The notes below the pieces were generated by a model, which searched no databases, was not told where the DNA came from, and worked only from the letters and a program-made list of their open reading frames with translations. A stretch of 64,000 bases of DNA. Source: Nannochloropsis salina CCMP1776. Its lineage: Eukaryota > Sar > Eustigmatophyceae > Eustigmatales > Monodopsidaceae. The stretch spans positions 370,192 through 434,191 of the forward strand of contig SDOX01000183.1 in the NCBI GenBank assembly GCA_004565275.1, in the 5' to 3' direction. The position numbers were made by a program, and so were the translations under genes. Positions 9,952 through 20,194 of this stretch are shown here, in pieces (within the stretch, counting starts at the first letter, position 1; every line of letters begins with the position of its first letter).

Positions 9952-11544
9952 TCAGTACTGATGAGGATTCAACGACTCGAAACGCCCCAGTCCCCGCATC
10001 GAGCCCCTGGAAACGCCTTCCGCGTTATCCTCCGTGTCCATGGGTACGGGTGGGGGCGACGCCGAGAGCTCCATAGGTGCAGGCTCCAGTTCCCCTGTGC
10101 CGTCCTCCCACCCCACCGCCCTCCCTCTTCGCGAGCGTAGCCCGTACCGAGGTGCCCCGCTCTGAGGCTGTCCCTCCCTTATGCGGTCTCCCCATTGGCT
10201 CCTGCTCCCCCTTCGGGACGACCGACTCCCCCTATGCCTCGACCACGTCAACTCCTCGTTTCCAGCCCCACGCCCCCGCTGGGCATTGATTCTCGGCCTA
10301 GCCCGAGATAGGCCGTCGTCAAAGCCCGGCTCCTGCTCATCGTCCTGGGTAGGGCTCAACCATCGGCGCGGATCCCCGGGCATGCCCTGCTCCCGCTTCA
10401 AGAGCGCCGCTTTCGCGAGGAGTCTCTCACGCCCCGAGAGGGGGGGGGGCTCGCGTCCATGCCAAGCCTCTTGTGCTGCCTCAAGCAGCGTAAAATGAGA
10501 ATGTTGCGGGTGCTGCAGCTCTCCAGCCGCCATTGCAGGCGCAGCAGCGACCGTAGGCGAGGCAGTAGTAAGGAAGGAGCCGGCTTTCTCGGGGAGGAGC
10601 GACTGAGCTGGCCCCTGGTGCGGTGCACCTGTGCTCACGTGCGGCGGGACGCCGAGTTTTAATGCTCCTGTGACGGCGGACGCGGGCGGAGGGAGAGGTG
10701 GGGGGGTTACCTTGAGCAAGGTGCCCGCCCAGAGGCCCAGTGGCACCATGAAGTTGCTAGCGTAGAGAAGTGTGAGGAGGAGCATGCCCACGGTCACGGT
10801 ATCGCTCGAGTAGTAAGAGGCCTTCGGGTCTTTAAAGAACGGAAGCAGCAAGGACACCCACATGACCAGGAACCATTCGGCCAGGCCCAAGCAGCCGCTC
10901 AAAGGCTTCCAGAGCAAGGCCCTCGCGGTCCACCCCCGCAAGGCCGGCGGCGTGCCTGAGACGGCGAGCGCCAAGTACAATGCAGCACTCGAGGCCATGA
11001 GTCCGCCTTTGCATACATTCCAGTCGAAACACTTTTCCGTCCGGATGCGCAGGAAAATGCCGTGCAGGAAGCCCGTTCCCGTCCCCGCCATCACCGTGGC
11101 CAGGCTCATGCCAGAGGACCAGGCCAAGAGGGGGCATAGGACCAGTAAGGCCGCGCCCTTGTACCAGCGTTGGCCGCTGGGCCAAGACACATCCACTTGC
11201 AACAACCAAGGTGGCTGCCGCGGTCTTTCGCCCAGGAAGCGGCCCAGTGCATTTTCCAGAGGCCATTTCAACCGAGGTGGTAACCAGCGAGGCAGTCGCT
11301 CCTTCACTGGGTAAGGTGCTTGGCGGGGGGTGACAGATCTGCTTTCATCCCTCGTAGGGGCAAATAGTTGATACTCTTCTGTGCCGATCCGCACCATATT
11401 CAATGGCAGCAGGGCTGGATCTGAACGGACTTTGGAAGCGCCTTCCCATGAGGGGAGCATGCGCACCTCGGAGCCTCTTTCCTGCAACCCCCCATTGAGA
11501 AGAATATCCGTGGCTGAGCGATCGAATCGCTTGCCTGTCATCAT
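9952..11544 (-). CDS. Uncharacterised multi-spanning membrane protein (530 aa)
   Basis: Single-exon frame from ATG 11544. A polar N-terminus (~130 residues) is followed by several hydrophobic helices between about residues 130 and 280, including GAALLVLCPLLAWSSG, a conspicuous EWFLVMWVSLLLPFF helix and VTVGMLLLTLLYASNF. The C-terminal half is low-complexity, with Pro/Ala/Gly then an Arg-rich RGRGAGNEELTWSRHRG region, probably cytosolic or disordered. No enzyme motif or known transporter signature is visible. The same strand carries another orphan membrane protein 850 bases upstream; I see no clear sequence similarity between them. The gene is real by length, codon composition and helix pattern; the function is unknown. 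Confidence 0.75.
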   Translation of the reverse strand: MMTGKRFDRSATDILLNGGLQERGSEVRMLPSWEGASKVRSDPALLPLNMVRIGTEEYQLFAPTRDESRSVTPRQAPYPVKERLPRWLPPRLKWPLENALGRFLGERPRQPPWLLQVDVSWPSGQRWYKGAALLVLCPLLAWSSGMSLATVMAGTGTGFLHGIFLRIRTEKCFDWNVCKGGLMASSAALYLALAVSGTPPALRGWTARALLWKPLSGCLGLAEWFLVMWVSLLLPFFKDPKASYYSSDTVTVGMLLLTLLYASNFMVPLGLWAGTLLKVTPPPLPPPASAVTGALKLGVPPHVSTGAPHQGPAQSLLPEKAGSFLTTASPTVAAAPAMAAGELQHPQHSHFTLLEAAQEAWHGREPPPLSGRERLLAKAALLKREQGMPGDPRRWLSPTQDDEQEPGFDDGLSRARPRINAQRGRGAGNEELTWSRHRGSRSSRRGSRSQWGDRIREGQPQSGAPRYGLRSRRGRAVGWEDGTGELEPAPMELSASPPPVPMDTEDNAEGVSRGSMRGLGRFESLNPHQY

Positions 11545-12397
11545 GGCAGAAAGCTGTCCTCAGATTTTAGCTTTTGGCTTGCTCCTCAGACGTTCCCTGG
11601 GACCAATCCTCGATGCATGTCCTATCGGAAAGAGTGAGGAAAGTGGCATACAGGTAGTGAATTTTAAGTACTCTTTGATGCGACAGGAGTGCGCACCTCC
11701 CATGCAGTCGTCGCATGGATGACTCATTATCGATTTTCTCCAAGAATATATTTTCCAACAAGCCTGTACGCCTGGCTAGGGGGGCAGTATTCCTACATTA
11801 CCCCAGAAGCGGCGGGCGAGCTCGATCATCGACGATCGTCCTCGCTGTTCTTGCGAGCGTCGCTCATTTCTTCTAGAGGACTTTTTCGACCAGGGCCTAG
11901 GATCGGGTACCGATAATTCGACATCGTATTGCCTACCGAAAGCCTGGAATATTTATATAAATAGCATGTTGAGTCAAGGGATTGATTTCATCCTGAATGA
12001 CACAGTAATATCCGTTCTGGAAAATCGGGGATGGGCCGCGTCTTCAAGGGTGAGCAGGAGGCTTTGCTTTAATAGGAAGCCGAGGGTTTTCCTCCTCCAT
12101 ACCTTGAAAAGGAATCAGATTTGAATATAAGCATTGAGAAAAAGCAAAGAAAAGTCGAATCATTTAGATGCGTAGCCACAATGCGAGCTACCGTGGTTTT
12201 CAAAAAAATCTTAAACGCTAGCGTAGAGAGAAGCATGCAACTGTTCTTACGTGAAACTATAAAGTTATATATACACTGTACATGGTCGAAATTGCACTCT
12301 TTGTGAAGCTTTGTGTTTACATGCTCATACGCTTATGTCTGCACGGGCCTACTTTTTTATTCACACTTTTGATTTAATCGCTCAGGTTACAGAATCT
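11545..12397. other. Intergenic, no gene seen
   Basis: 853 bases between two minus-strand genes. The region from about 11930 to 12400 is AT-rich. Only short frames without family likeness occur; it probably holds the promoter of the 530-residue gene and the 3' end of the next. Confidence 0.6.
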
Positions 12398-14902
12398 TTA
12401 CGCGGCCCTTAATGCTTGTAGACTTCCAGATACTGCTGCTGGGCCCACGTATATGGCTCCATCCAACAACCCAACCATAACAGCCAGGAGTGGAATTAAG
12501 CGGCGAAAGAGGAAATGACGATGGGCAAATGAACGACCGAAGCCGTTCCAAGCCGTCAAAGCGAAGAGGACGAAATGAAACCCCAAAATACTTCGCACGG
12601 ATGAGAGACCGCGCCAAGTGACGCGGGCGAGGGCATTTTTTAAGCAGAACAATAGAATCGCCACGTGCATTTTGGCACGGTGCGGACCCAGACCTAAGCT
12701 GCCGACCACGAAATGCAGCAAGACAAGCATTCCTGCGTTGGTAGCCAGCCACAGAGTGCGCCTCGCATAGCACCCACTCGCTTCAAAAGCTCCGACCAGG
12801 CCCGTGCTGATACTTGAAGGAAGAGCCACATCGAGCCACCATCCGAGGATTTCCGGTCCCGGGGTGGAGGCCCGGGGGAGGGCCGACCGGTCTGCGCCGG
12901 GAAAGCGCTTGACGTGGTGCTGCACCACCCTGGAGACGGTCGAGGAGGGCGTGGGCGCTGGGCCCAGACAGTCTCCGTACAGGAGATCGTGGATGGGCAC
13001 GCGCCACAGAGCGCCTAGGAGGAGGGAGGGGCCGCGCCTGCCCTCCATTTCCTCTTCCAGCGACGCCACCCAGACAAGAAGACCGAAGGCGACCAGGCTG
13101 ACGGGCAGCAAGTAAGTGAACAGGGCCTGGTCCCCCGCCCGGCGCGCCTCCTGAGCCTCCAGGCGCCCCGCGGCCCGGCACGCCCGCACCGCCAGCAAGT
13201 CCTTTCCTCTCTCGCGGAGCCCCTTGAGGCGCCGAAGCCGCTCAGCCTCCGCGGCGCGCCTGCTCTCTTCTCGACGTTGTCGCCTCTCCTGCACCCGGCC
13301 TTCCAATGTTCGCTGCAACTCCACCATACGCACCGCCCCCGCGTGCCGGCGCAGCTCCTCCTTGAAAGCCCCGAGCAAGGATACTGGGCCGTCCATTTCT
13401 ACAGCTTCGCGATGTACGCTCACAAGACCCGGATTCCGGCCCATCACAACCACCCCTCGCTCTGTCCCTTCCCGGACTTCGGTCAGTAACGTATGGCTGA
13501 GCAGAGAGCCATTCCCAACCTCTTCCCCTCCCTCGCCGCCACCGTCTCCCCTCAGCTTTACTTTCGAGTCCCGTGTGGCCCCCTGTCTATCCTCCTCAGC
13601 CTCCTCCTGGGTCCGCACGACCTCCCTCTCCGCCCTTCCTCCTGTCGCCCTCCTCGTGTCGGTCTCCTCCGAGGGGTCGCCCGCGTCTTCCTCCCTCCTC
13701 GAGAGAAAAGCCCGCTCGGACGCCCCCTTTTCCCCCTGATCTCCCGGTAGGACTGCCTCCTTGACCTCCTCCCCCCCCACTGCATCCCCGATGAGCTCCA
13801 CGTCTCGGAAGGGTGTGGGCTTCCAGGACACGGAGCCGGGCCCCAAGGTCAGGAACGGGGCAGAGACCTCGTCCTGAGATAGGGCGCCCAAGATGGGCCT
13901 GTCCTGCGCTTCGAACCAGCGCTTCAAAAGGCTCTCGCCCTCTTCCACAAGAGCGCGCGCCTGTCGATTCGCAGCCTCCCCCGTTCCTCTACAATACTCT
14001 CCGACTTTCTCAAGCGACCCCACCAAGCGCATCTCCTGGTCGCCGGCAGCGGACGTAAGGGACAGAACAAGGGACGCGGGGCTCATGCCCATCTGCATGC
14101 CAAGACCTAGGGAGCACAAATGAGCCTGGTGGCTGAGTCGCTGCCGGGTCGCGCCTAGGGCCTCCTCGCACCGCGCCATGGCCGCGGTCAGCCCCCGAAC
14201 CAGCTCGTCCTGGTACTCCTCTCTTTCCTCCACCTCCCAAGCCTCCTCCTCCAGTGGGTCCGCGATCTCTCGCATCCAGAGCGGGAGGTCCGGACTCTCG
14301 GCGAGCTGCGACAGCCTGCGCAAGGCGTCGCGGGCTCCCAGGGCCTCGTCTCGGGCCAGAGCCCTGTCCAGGGCTCTCCGCGCGCGCTCGGCCTGGTCCC
14401 TGATGTCTCCCTCCCGATCGAGACCCGCCGCATGGCCTTCCAGGCACCACTTTACGATTTTATTGGTGAAGGTGAGGGGCGTGAGGACAGCGGCCAATAT
14501 TTGCCGGGAGACACGCGTGTGGCCCGCCCCACTTCCAGTCCTTCTCAATCGCTGCCATGCCCGGCAAAGTCTGGAGACAAAGAGGAGGACGGCGAAGAGG
14601 AAGAGCATTGTAACAATGGAAAAGCACAATGACGACTTTCCAACAACAGGAAACAAAACGGCGTTCGACTCCTCCACTGTGGCAGGGACCTCTCCGGTAC
14701 CGGGGGGGTCGGAATGGAAAGCGTCTTCATGTGCGGACTCAGGAGCCACATGCCGCGTTGCCGATGATTTTCGAGCCGGAAAAATCTCCACGTGTCCTGT
14801 CTCGGCATCAACCTTGACCAGCCGTGCAGAAGAATGAGCTGACGTCGAGCTCAGATGAGTGTTATCCTCGTCTTCCACTATTACGAGGCGGCCCCTCTTC
14901 AT
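12398..14902 (-). CDS. Uncharacterised membrane protein with coiled coil (834 aa)
   Basis: Single exon from ATG 14902. A ~95-residue polar N-terminus precedes one hydrophobic helix (CFSIVTMLFLFAVLLFVSRL). A long charged section follows with heptad-like Arg/Glu/Ala stretches, including ERRQRREESRRAAEAERLRR, then a second membrane helix (LFTYLLPVSLVAFGLLVWVA). At least four further hydrophobic segments lie in the last ~170 residues. The middle is rich in Glu/Gly/Arg and probably disordered or coiled coil. No catalytic motif was recognised. It is divergently paired with CNOT10 across ~640 bases. The gene is convincing by length and composition; the role is unknown. Confidence 0.75.
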   Translation of the reverse strand: MKRGRLVIVEDEDNTHLSSTSAHSSARLVKVDAETGHVEIFPARKSSATRHVAPESAHEDAFHSDPPGTGEVPATVEESNAVLFPVVGKSSLCFSIVTMLFLFAVLLFVSRLCRAWQRLRRTGSGAGHTRVSRQILAAVLTPLTFTNKIVKWCLEGHAAGLDREGDIRDQAERARRALDRALARDEALGARDALRRLSQLAESPDLPLWMREIADPLEEEAWEVEEREEYQDELVRGLTAAMARCEEALGATRQRLSHQAHLCSLGLGMQMGMSPASLVLSLTSAAGDQEMRLVGSLEKVGEYCRGTGEAANRQARALVEEGESLLKRWFEAQDRPILGALSQDEVSAPFLTLGPGSVSWKPTPFRDVELIGDAVGGEEVKEAVLPGDQGEKGASERAFLSRREEDAGDPSEETDTRRATGGRAEREVVRTQEEAEEDRQGATRDSKVKLRGDGGGEGGEEVGNGSLLSHTLLTEVREGTERGVVVMGRNPGLVSVHREAVEMDGPVSLLGAFKEELRRHAGAVRMVELQRTLEGRVQERRQRREESRRAAEAERLRRLKGLRERGKDLLAVRACRAAGRLEAQEARRAGDQALFTYLLPVSLVAFGLLVWVASLEEEMEGRRGPSLLLGALWRVPIHDLLYGDCLGPAPTPSSTVSRVVQHHVKRFPGADRSALPRASTPGPEILGWWLDVALPSSISTGLVGAFEASGCYARRTLWLATNAGMLVLLHFVVGSLGLGPHRAKMHVAILLFCLKNALARVTWRGLSSVRSILGFHFVLFALTAWNGFGRSFAHRHFLFRRLIPLLAVMVGLLDGAIYVGPAAVSGSLQALRAA

Positions 14903-15544
14903 GATGGGAGGCGCGATGGAAGGCTACTGCAAAGCTATCATTTTCCCTGTAGACAGCGAAGGGTAGGACATGGAAAGATAGGACAGGCACAAAATGAGAA
15001 GAAGGGAGGAATTTACCAGTGTGGTGCGATTCGACATCAGCACGTCACACAAACCCACGTCTCTACGCTCGAAGAGGAGGCTCCTTGAGGGGAACACGCC
15101 CCTCGTCGCCGCCCGCATCGAGGTCTCCCACAAAACACCACCGAAAAGGCGGTCACAAAGCTGCTCGGGGACGCCCGCGTTACGATTTGAGACGCGGAAA
15201 TCGCGAAGAGGATGCACTAGCCATCCGCGTGGAACCACGCGTGTATTTTCTGGGCTCTGTGTCGTGAAGAGCCCGTGGCTTTCTCGTGCCGGTGCTCTCC
15301 GCCGGCGGGGTTCTTCCGCACGACTTGGTGATGATGGTGCTTTTATGCAGCATATCTCCAACCATTCCCAACCAATGAGTCATCATTACCAACACTAATT
15401 ACTCGGCTTACTCATACGATTGCAACTCTATTTCTCGCGCAGATTGACTGCATGATCATGCACTGAGGCGTGCCGCCAACGTTGCGCTGACGCTTCTTAT
15501 CCTTCTATACCTTGGATGCCAGCACTCCTAGACCGACTCATACC
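14903..15544. promoter_or_regulatory. Divergent promoter region
   Basis: About 640 bases between the 834-residue membrane protein and CNOT10. A minus-strand frame here (14924-15361) has no family likeness and sits where a 5'UTR and promoter are expected. No defined motif can be supported. Confidence 0.5.
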
Positions 15545-18049
15545 ATGAGCGGTAGTGGCAATGCTTCCCTTGCGTGCCAGGCACGCGCATTTTATGGTGT
15601 GGGGAAGTACGAAAAGGCGTTGGAATGCCTTCAACAGCTGTCTATGCAGCCTGGGGGAGGGGACGACCCACGCCTGCAAGGCAATTTGGTGTTGACAGAA
15701 CATGCCAAGGGCGGTTTCAAACGCCCTCTGATTATAAAAGACCGTATTACGACGTTGAGAAACTCTCTTAAGACACGGTCTGAAAAGGTTGGCAGTGTCC
15801 AAGGAGCTTTCAGGGCCAAAGAATCCCTTCGCCTCGACGCGGAGGACGAGGACGCCGACGAGGATGCAGACGACACCGAGACGGACACCTCCGTCCTGCT
15901 CTACAATCTTGCAGCTCTAAATTTTCACGAGAAGCAGTATGGAGCGTCTCAGCATATATTGCACGCCTTGTTCGCCCGCATCGAAGTCCTGGAAGAACCT
16001 TTAGCGGTGCAGGTCTGCTTCCTCTTCCTTGACGTCCTCCTGCATAGCGCGCGGGGCAATATACACACAGTAAAAGATCGTGAACGCCTTTCCCACAACA
16101 CGGCTGCACTTTTGGCGTACCTGGAGCGACCGCACGCATTTACTTCCACGGCTCTCGCCGCGTCAGAGATGGAAGACAAGAACGGCAACGGCAGTGCGGA
16201 TAGCCTTGTCGGCTCGGGTAAGGGCCTAGAGACGGCTGAATTTACCTTCCGCATGCACTTGTACAAGGCAAAGGTGCGACTACTTCTGAGGGATATCAAG
16301 TCCTCAAAAAAGGAGCTGAAAAGCGCCCTGGAGATATTTCAGCGGGAGTTGCGGCCCAACCCGGCAGACCCTTCGGCGTCGGGCAAGGGGGGCACGCTCG
16401 GGGGCGGAGACTCGGATGACGAGGTGGCCGCAGCCGCTTCCACGGCCGCCACGGCAGGCAACACTCTGATGGGGGGATATGATGCCTCGCTGCCGCCCGC
16501 CGGAGTTGCAAATGTTGCGGGCTTGTACCTGAAGGCCAACCTGGAGTACCTACGGCAGAACTACCGGAAGGCGCTGAAGCTCTTGGCCTCCTGTCACCGG
16601 GGGGAGGACGGCGCGATGCGCGCTGCCTACCTGAATGACATGGGCTGCTTGCATTCGAAGATGGGTCTGCACTCAGTGGCCCTGCAATACTTTCAAAGGG
16701 CGGTGGCCTCTTCAGGCCAAGATCGACCGGCCAGCGCCAACGGCTCCCCGGCAGGCGAGACCCCCGGCATGCCCCTCTTGCCCGGCGGCCGGCCCCTGGA
16801 GACGGATGGCCGCGTCCTCCCGCATACCTTCTGCGAAATTGCCTACAACACAGGTTTGCAACTCCTCATCCTCGGCCGCTCTGTACAGGCTTTCCGGTGC
16901 TTCGAGAACGCCTCTTTGGTCTTCTACAACCGCCCGCGCGTCTGGCTGCGGATGGCCGAGTGTTGCGTGCACGCGTACCGGGAGGAGGAGGGCCGGCGCG
17001 AGGGTCCGGTGCGCGACCGCTTGGTCAGGCGGGTGCTGGGTCGGGGCCCGCACCGGCGCTTGGTGCTAGCGACGAGGAGGGGCGGCGACTGCCGCGAGTT
17101 TCAGGGCGGGGACGGCGCGAGAGGAGCAGCAGGCGGTGGTTTAGATGGGAGCGTCGGGGAGGACGCACGGGGCCGGTGTACGCTTCTTTATGCCGTCAAA
17201 TGCCTGCAAAACGCGCTCTACCTTCTCTCAGTCGCCTCCCAGGGGGGCGGCCGGTCGCGGCTGCCCATGACCTCTCTGCTGGGCGGGAGTAAATTGGCAG
17301 GGGCTGGGGACACAGGCGGGGATGGTGGAAGCCTGGACACAAGCAACGGGAGTGTGGGTGGTGGTGAGCAGCACGAGACCGTGGCGCTGGGGGGCAGCAC
17401 GGGAGCCGCTTCTGCCAGCGCAGACAAGAAAAGGGCATCTTGGCAGGAGCAAGGCGACGCTCAGGTAGAGCAGGTCGTCCTTCTGACCCTCTCCTACGTC
17501 TATCTTTGCCTGCACGAGCCCGTCTTGGCCCTGCATTACGCAGAGCTCCTCCTCACCCGGGGGGCGGGATGGGCGGAGGACGAGGGCAATCGAGTGGCCG
17601 CCCGTACCTACGCGGCGGAGGCCCTGTGTGTCCTGGGCCGGCCTGACGAGGCCTTGAAGCACCTGCTGCCGGGTGGCACTCCGCTCTCGGAGGAGGCAGG
17701 GGTAAGCTCATTGCAGAAGCAGTGCCAAGCCGAAAGCAAGAGGGTTGTGGTAACGGCGGAGTCCTTCCTACCGCCCGAGCATTTCGCTGCTCGTGCCCGA
17801 TGCGCCCTTCACCTCAATCTGGCCAACGTCTACCTGCTGCAGAACAACCTGGCGGCTGCCGAAAAATGTGTGGGATTGGGTCTCGCCGCCTGCCCGACCA
17901 GTCCGGACGCCCTGCGCAGCCTGGTATTCATCCTGCTGCGCACTGGGAACACGTCCGCGGCCCTGGAAGCTCTCAAGTCCAGAAGGCCCCTGAGCTTGAG
18001 TGTGCCTCCTGCATCCAGCACAATGCCGCCACTCCCCGTGCAGCGGTAA
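15545..18049 (+). CDS. CNOT10: CCR4-NOT complex subunit 10 (TPR protein)
   Basis: Scaffold subunit of the CCR4-NOT deadenylase, acting in cytoplasmic mRNA decay. TPR-type repeats match CNOT10 in order: an N-terminal repeat (YGVGKYEKALECLQQL), LLYNLAALNFHEKQYGAS, AVQVCFLFLDVLLHS, LKANLEYLRQNYRKALKLL, LNDMGCLHSKMGLHSVALQY, then AYNTGLQLLILGRSVQAFRC leading into RVWLRMAECCV. A C-terminal repeat contains LNLANVYLLQNNLAAAEKC. Acidic and Gly/Ser-rich inserts (residues ~100-120, 280-305, 510-640) lengthen it to 834 residues, against about 740 in animals. It starts at ATG 15545; the frame is open a little further upstream but with no ATG. Single exon. Confidence 0.9.
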   Translation: MSGSGNASLACQARAFYGVGKYEKALECLQQLSMQPGGGDDPRLQGNLVLTEHAKGGFKRPLIIKDRITTLRNSLKTRSEKVGSVQGAFRAKESLRLDAEDEDADEDADDTETDTSVLLYNLAALNFHEKQYGASQHILHALFARIEVLEEPLAVQVCFLFLDVLLHSARGNIHTVKDRERLSHNTAALLAYLERPHAFTSTALAASEMEDKNGNGSADSLVGSGKGLETAEFTFRMHLYKAKVRLLLRDIKSSKKELKSALEIFQRELRPNPADPSASGKGGTLGGGDSDDEVAAAASTAATAGNTLMGGYDASLPPAGVANVAGLYLKANLEYLRQNYRKALKLLASCHRGEDGAMRAAYLNDMGCLHSKMGLHSVALQYFQRAVASSGQDRPASANGSPAGETPGMPLLPGGRPLETDGRVLPHTFCEIAYNTGLQLLILGRSVQAFRCFENASLVFYNRPRVWLRMAECCVHAYREEEGRREGPVRDRLVRRVLGRGPHRRLVLATRRGGDCREFQGGDGARGAAGGGLDGSVGEDARGRCTLLYAVKCLQNALYLLSVASQGGGRSRLPMTSLLGGSKLAGAGDTGGDGGSLDTSNGSVGGGEQHETVALGGSTGAASASADKKRASWQEQGDAQVEQVVLLTLSYVYLCLHEPVLALHYAELLLTRGAGWAEDEGNRVAARTYAAEALCVLGRPDEALKHLLPGGTPLSEEAGVSSLQKQCQAESKRVVVTAESFLPPEHFAARARCALHLNLANVYLLQNNLAAAEKCVGLGLAACPTSPDALRSLVFILLRTGNTSAALEALKSRRPLSLSVPPASSTMPPLPVQR

Positions 18050-18285
18050 ATAAGGAAAAGAGAGTGAATTGGATGAAAGAGAAGTGCTTTAAGCTGACGT
18101 TATGCCATTGCTTTCGTGCGCTTGGCGGGGAACGGTTTGTATTTCCTCACACGGCACCTCTTCAGTAAATTCTACTTTAATTTGTTTATCAGGGCTTTTG
18201 GTCTTCTTTCTCTAACATTGACTCCCTGTTGAACCACGTGTCGAGCTCTTCATCTCATCGCTCTCCTACCAGGAAACAGAAGCTG

Positions 18286-19626
18286 TCAGCGTCCCTCGCT
18301 TCCAACACGGACATCCTTGCCATCCCCCCCCACGGGGTACATGACACTGTACGCCAGAGTCTGCGGTTCGCTGTTGACCTGGTGCCAGACCCAGGCTGGG
18401 TTGAAGAGGACGTCGCCGGGGCCCATCCAGACGGTCTCGAACAGGCCGGCCACCTCGTGCTCCTCGGGCGTCCGGTTCTTCGTCCGGTCCACCGCGTCCA
18501 GGCGAAACGAGCTGCTCAACCTTCCCTTCGTTTTGCGACCCTTTGCCACTTGTTCCTCTGTCAGGGCGGCCAAGGCCCAGATTTTCGCGCCCGAGGCGAC
18601 CACCATGAAGTTGTGGTACTCGTCTTGGTGTGCATCGGACTTCATCTCGAAGCACCGCCCAGCGGCAGAAGGCGCTGCATTTCCTGTGACTATCATGTTG
18701 CTCGACATGGGCGTACAACCTTGATGTATCGAAGCAGCGAAGTCCGCGAGAGCGCTGTGTCCGGTTTTGGTGCGAAAAGCAAACAAATCCTTCTGCATGA
18801 AGCGGGCCCACAGCCGAGTCTGCAGCGGTTTCTCGCTCATAATGCTGGCAATACGACCCCAGTTGCTAGGCATACTTCCGGTATTGTCTTCCGCCTCAAC
18901 TGTTCCGTTGTGATTGCTGCTACCGCTCTGGCTCGAGTCGCTGCCCCGGCTGCCTCCCTTCTTAGCCGTCGCCATTCTCACAGCCGGCGCGGTAGTTTTG
19001 CGAACGCGCTTGTGGGGCACCCCCCAGTCACGCAAAGGCTGAAACCCAATTCCTGTCTTGTCATCCGCGCACACCTTGACATCCTCTGGAAGGCACTGGA
19101 GCTGATCGGGCATGAAGCTCTTCACGGTCTCCCGGAAGAGACCCCGCAGGAGCAACGGTCGTTGGTGTAACCTGGCGTAGCGGACGGCGCGCCGCGCTTC
19201 CTTCACGTCCTGAGTCTCGAGTTTCAAGACGAATGAGCTTTCATCAACATTGGGGCCCTCGGTTTGTTTTTTAGCAGGAAGTCTCGAGGATGCGGCCGGA
19301 GAAGTTGGAAGACCTGCAGGCAAAACCGAAGCCCGCCTATCGGAGCCCGAACATTCCGGTTTACAAACATCAAGTGCAACGGCAGCGGCCACCGCGGTCG
19401 AGGAGTGCGATACGGAGGATTTTTCGAAATCCAATTTGACGCAGCTAGGATTTTTGACAGCAGCTTTGGGTGCATGTTGGCTAGGACAGTCTTCGGCTGT
19501 TGCAGCGGCCGGGCTTCTGATGGTCAATGCGTTCTTGAAAGGTGTGCAAGGAGGCAAGCTGGACGAAAGTCCGGTCCTCCGCGCTGCCGCAGTTCGCCGG
19601 CTCCGAGTGGCAGTGGAGCCCCCCAT
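18286..19626 (-). CDS. JmjC/cupin-like Fe(II)-dioxygenase-fold protein
   Basis: A 446-residue single-exon protein. About 140 disordered N-terminal residues are followed by a cupin_8/JmjC-like domain. The metal triad can be placed: H333 and D335 in the HxD motif (SDAHQDEYHNF), and H415 in VWHQVNS after the typical GDVLFNPAWVW strand. The HxD-to-His spacing of ~80 residues fits the family. The region before it (RPLLLRGLF) resembles the entry strand of JmjC hydroxylases. The substrate cannot be predicted; relatives hydroxylate proteins, demethylate histones or modify tRNA. A Ser/Asn-rich insert (~225-250) splits the N-terminal part of the domain. It converges on CNOT10 with 236 bases between stops. 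Confidence 0.75.
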   Translation of the reverse strand: MGGSTATRSRRTAAARRTGLSSSLPPCTPFKNALTIRSPAAATAEDCPSQHAPKAAVKNPSCVKLDFEKSSVSHSSTAVAAAVALDVCKPECSGSDRRASVLPAGLPTSPAASSRLPAKKQTEGPNVDESSFVLKLETQDVKEARRAVRYARLHQRPLLLRGLFRETVKSFMPDQLQCLPEDVKVCADDKTGIGFQPLRDWGVPHKRVRKTTAPAVRMATAKKGGSRGSDSSQSGSSNHNGTVEAEDNTGSMPSNWGRIASIMSEKPLQTRLWARFMQKDLFAFRTKTGHSALADFAASIHQGCTPMSSNMIVTGNAAPSAAGRCFEMKSDAHQDEYHNFMVVASGAKIWALAALTEEQVAKGRKTKGRLSSSFRLDAVDRTKNRTPEEHEVAGLFETVWMGPGDVLFNPAWVWHQVNSEPQTLAYSVMYPVGGDGKDVRVGSEGR

Positions 19627-20194
19627 TCTCGTGGTCCTGAGTGGAGGATTGTGAAAGTATTGCGCTGAGAGACCGCGGGCGAGCGACCAGCCTCAGGGTC
19701 GGCGAAAGCCTCTCAGCCTGGGCGACGGCCGGGCTGTCTCCCTTCTACCCTGCCTGCCTCCCTCCCAGGACTGGACTACGGACATGCTTACCGCGCCCCT
19801 TCCCGTATCACATCTTCTCTATCATTAGGAGCCGGGAGGAAAGATTGCCAGAACCCTACAGCTGAGAGGGTTGAGGGAGGGCAGAGACAGCGGCGCATAG
19901 CACCTCAAGTCCGAACAAGACTGGCGAAGTAAGGTAAGGAGCAGGATCTCTGCCGTGCAAAATGTTCAAGAAAACAACATTTTTGGCCGAAGGGTATGCA
20001 TAAAAACAGTAAGAGGGGAATGATCTTGAATTTTCTGGTTATGTTTTAATTTCGTGGGGGGTCAATCATGTCCCTTGAGAACCTACAGCAGATGAGCAAA
20101 GATAGGCTCCCCTAAGAATATACACGTAATTTATTAATGGGTTTCACGTCTTCCAAGCTCCCACAGTGATCCTCGTCAAGTGATCAAAAGGAGG
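19627..20194. other. Divergent intergenic region, no gene seen
   Basis: About 570 bases between the JmjC-like gene and the FAIM-PX-PDZ gene. The right half is AT-rich. No defined promoter element was recognised. Confidence 0.5.

Noticed and set aside
14924-15361. 145-codon minus-strand frame upstream of the 834-residue membrane protein
   Set aside because: It lies in a divergent promoter, has no family likeness, and its composition mirrors frames on the opposite strand.
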